Assembly: GCA_003481745.1 (NCBI GenBank)
Contig: QULP01000001.1
Location: 62,001-126,000, forward strand
Direction of reading: 5' to 3'
Length of the DNA: 64,000 nucleotides
From: Firmicutes bacterium OM04-13BH
Lineage (GTDB): Bacteria; Bacillota; Clostridia; Lachnospirales; Lachnospiraceae
Under the pieces are notes generated by a model. That model saw only the letters and a program-made list of their open reading frames with translations. It was not told the DNA's origin and made no database searches. The translations under genes were made by a program, and so were the position numbers. Shown piece after piece: positions 62,103-64,000 of this stretch. Numbering within the stretch: position 1 is the stretch's first letter; each line of letters begins with the position of its first letter.

Positions 62103-63515
62103 TTATACCGGATAAGCTCCATTTTTTGTGTCTGCCATTTTCGGATCTACTTTTGTTTCCTGAGCTTCTCTGTATTTAAAGAATTCTGTTGCGACCTGTG
62201 GGAATAATGCGTAAGTTAATACATCTTCTTCCTGCTCAGACCACTGTGCCATTTCTCCTCTAAGAGTGTCTAACTCAGCCGGAATTAAGTCAGCCGGACG
62301 ACAGGTAATCGGTTTTGTATTACCGATGCATTTTTTCTGTACTTCTTTGTTGAACGGTTTTGCAGTTGCACCGTATTTTCCGCTTAATACATCTTTTGTT
62401 TCTTTTGTAACCATCTTGTAACGTTCACCCAGAACAACATTGAATACAGCCTGTGTACCAACAATCTGAGAAGAAGGAGTAACAAGCGGGCATTCACCAA
62501 GGTCTTTACGTACTCTTGGAACTTCTTCCAATACATCGTAGAATTTATCTTCTGCACCCTGTTCTTTTAACTGAGAAGTCAGGTTAGAAAGCATACCGCC
62601 CGGTACCTGATATAACAGAGTCTTAATGTTAACACCAAGGTTCTTCGGATTGAGCAGTCCGCTGTCAAGTGCTTCGTCACGGATTGGACGGAAGTAATCA
62701 GCGATTTCAGATAACAGTTTCTGGTCAAATCCTGTATCATAAGGAGTTCCCTTAAATGTTTCTACCATAACTTCAGTTGCCGGCTGGGAAGTACCCAGAG
62801 CGAATGGAGACATTGCTGTATCAATCACATCCACACCTGCCTCTACTGCTTTTAAGTAAGTCATAGAAGCAACACCGGAAGTATAGTGTGTATGAAGCTG
62901 AATCGGAATATCTACTGTTTCTTTTAAAGCAGTTACCAGTTCAGTTGCTTTATAAGGAAGCAGAAGACCAGCCATATCTTTAATACAGATAGAATTTGCA
63001 CCCATATCTTCAATTTTTTTAGCCATTTCTGTCCAGTATTCTAAAGTATAAGCATCACCTAAAGTATAAGACAGCGCAACCTGTGCATGACCTTTTTCTT
63101 TGTTTGCTGCAGAAACTGCTGTTTTTAAGTTTCTGATATCGTTCATACAGTCAAAAATACGGATAATATCAATACCGTTTGCAATTGATTTCTGTACGAA
63201 GTATTCTACTACATCATCTGCGTAAGGACGGTATCCAAGGATATTCTGTCCACGGAATAACATCTGCAGTTTTGTATTTTTAAAACCATCACGGAATTTA
63301 CGAAGTCTTTCCCATGGGTCTTCTTTTAAGAAACGAAGAGATGCATCAAATGTTGCACCACCCCAGCATTCTACGGAATGATAACCGACTTTATCCATTT
63401 TATCTACGATTGGCAGCATCTGCTCTGTTGTCATTCTTGTTGCAATCAGAGACTGATGCGCATCACGCAGAATTGTTTCTGTAATTTTAATTGGTTTTTT
63501 TACCACATCTGCCAT
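62103..63515 (-). CDS. oadA: Oxaloacetate decarboxylase alpha / carboxyltransferase subunit
   Basis: This 470-residue protein has the TIM-barrel carboxyltransferase core: ETILRDAHQSLIATRM, DCMNDIRN, IKDMAGLL with metal-binding residues, LHTHYTSG and DTAMSPFALGTSQPATE. There is no C-terminal biotin domain (no MKM motif), so biotin must be on a separate carrier. It is encoded 19 bases after the beta subunit and transfers a carboxyl group to biotin. Confidence 0.93.
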   Translation of the reverse strand: MADVVKKPIKITETILRDAHQSLIATRMTTEQMLPIVDKMDKVGYHSVECWGGATFDASLRFLKEDPWERLRKFRDGFKNTKLQMLFRGQNILGYRPYADDVVEYFVQKSIANGIDIIRIFDCMNDIRNLKTAVSAANKEKGHAQVALSYTLGDAYTLEYWTEMAKKIEDMGANSICIKDMAGLLLPYKATELVTALKETVDIPIQLHTHYTSGVASMTYLKAVEAGVDVIDTAMSPFALGTSQPATEVMVETFKGTPYDTGFDQKLLSEIADYFRPIRDEALDSGLLNPKNLGVNIKTLLYQVPGGMLSNLTSQLKEQGAEDKFYDVLEEVPRVRKDLGECPLVTPSSQIVGTQAVFNVVLGERYKMVTKETKDVLSGKYGATAKPFNKEVQKKCIGNTKPITCRPADLIPAELDTLRGEMAQWSEQEEDVLTYALFPQVATEFFKYREAQETKVDPKMADTKNGAYPV

Positions 63516-63534
63516 CTTAATTTTCCTCCTTCAA

Positions 63535-64000
63535 TTATACACCAAAGATTGCCATGAATGTACCAGCAGCTACGGCTGTACCGATAACACCGGCAACGTT
63601 TGGTCCCATTGCATGCATCAGCAGGAAGTTAGTCGGGTCTGCTTCTGCACCAACTTTCTGAGATACACGGGCTGCCATAGGAACTGCGGATACACCAGCA
63701 GAACCAATCAGCGGATTAATCTTTCCATGTGTCAGTTTACACATAACTTTACCAAGAAGAACACCACCGGCTGTACCAACTGCAAATGCTACCAGACCTA
63801 AAGCAACAATTTTTAAAGTATCCAGTTTCAGGAACGCTTCTGCACTTGTAGATGCACCTACGGATGTTCCGAGAAGGATAACTACGATGTACATTAAAGC
63901 ATTAGATGCTGTTTCTGTTAACTGTTTTACAACGCCACATTCACGGAAAAGGTTACCAAGCATAAGCATACCAATTAACGGAGCTGTAGATGGTAAAATC
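63535..64000 (-). CDS. oadB: Sodium-translocating decarboxylase beta subunit (partial)
   Basis: The 5' part is beyond the window. The visible ~155 C-terminal residues include [24 protein letters not shown] and [22 protein letters not shown], which are conserved in OadB/GcdB. This membrane subunit decarboxylates carboxybiotin while pumping sodium out of the cell. It ends FMAIFGV and precedes oadA. Confidence 0.95.
   Translation of the reverse strand, partial: ILPSTAPLIGMLMLGNLFRECGVVKQLTETASNALMYIVVILLGTSVGASTSAEAFLKLDTLKIVALGLVAFAVGTAGGVLLGKVMCKLTHGKINPLIGSAGVSAVPMAARVSQKVGAEADPTNFLLMHAMGPNVAGVIGTAVAAGTFMAIFGV

Noticed and set aside
1..64000. tRNA, rRNA, riboswitch or prophage genes
   Set aside because: I looked in the intergenic gaps on both strands and saw no cloverleaf, conserved riboswitch core or phage structural gene that I could support.

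Overview
The window is a low-GC Firmicutes chromosome segment. It most resembles a spore-forming anaerobe of the Clostridia, probably Lachnospiraceae. Sporulation markers are an alpha/beta SASP with a sigma-G-like promoter, GerW/YtfJ beside a DUF2953 protein, and YlbJ. Anaerobic bioenergetics is shown by a complete Rnf operon and the oxaloacetate decarboxylase genes oadA and oadB. The block rsmD-coaD-ylbJ and the block rpmB / Asp23 / DAK2 / recG match gene neighbourhoods known from Bacillus. Nearly all genes lie on the minus strand.

Region 1 (1-14.6 kb) is accessory. It holds the first codons of a TelA-like gene, a YceG-family gene, a decayed IS3-family transposase tail, and a complete type I-B CRISPR-Cas locus. 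The operon order is cas6-cas8b1-cas7-cas5-cas3-cas4-cas1-cas2, transcribed leftwards into a leader and an array of 47 repeats and 46 spacers. Repeat decay at the low-coordinate end puts the leader next to cas2. Unusual points are a charged coiled-coil insertion of about 85 residues in Cas5, a perfect 14-bp GTCGAC-centred inverted repeat in the leader with a third copy nearer the array, a long hairpin between cas5 and cas3, and a 17-bp direct repeat at the cas promoter.

Region 2 (14.5-17.7 kb) is a sugar module: a GH13 amylosucrase-like gene divergent from a LacI-family regulator, with two operator-like CCGG-centred sites 110 bp apart.

Region 3 (17.7-31.7 kb) is housekeeping: recU, lepB, two pseudouridine synthases, an SDR enzyme, a YgiQ radical SAM protein, a HAD phosphatase, an RsmF-type methyltransferase, a small alarmone synthetase, pepD, ylbJ, a coiled-coil protein, coaD, rsmD and mgsA. 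Region 4 (31.8-41.5 kb) has the SASP gene, a DUF6465 protein, recG, the FakA-like DAK2 protein, an Asp23 protein, rpmB, an unannotated 47-residue membrane peptide, gerW, DUF2953, a two-domain PPK2 protein and a Nudix hydrolase.

Region 5 (41.5-49.8 kb) covers cell wall, division and recombination: a class B PBP overlapping an FtsW/RodA gene, a U32 peptidase, zapA, ruvBA, a Gx transporter and a NusG domain II protein. Region 6 (49.8-55.8 kb) is rnfCDGEAB preceded by a CmpB-type membrane protein. Region 7 (55.9-64 kb) has a YprB-type exonuclease, rpsA/ispH/cmk, a flavoprotein, an RpiR regulator, and the oxaloacetate decarboxylase alpha and (partial) beta genes.

All calls rest on reading motifs, start sites and gene order by eye. 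No database search was run.
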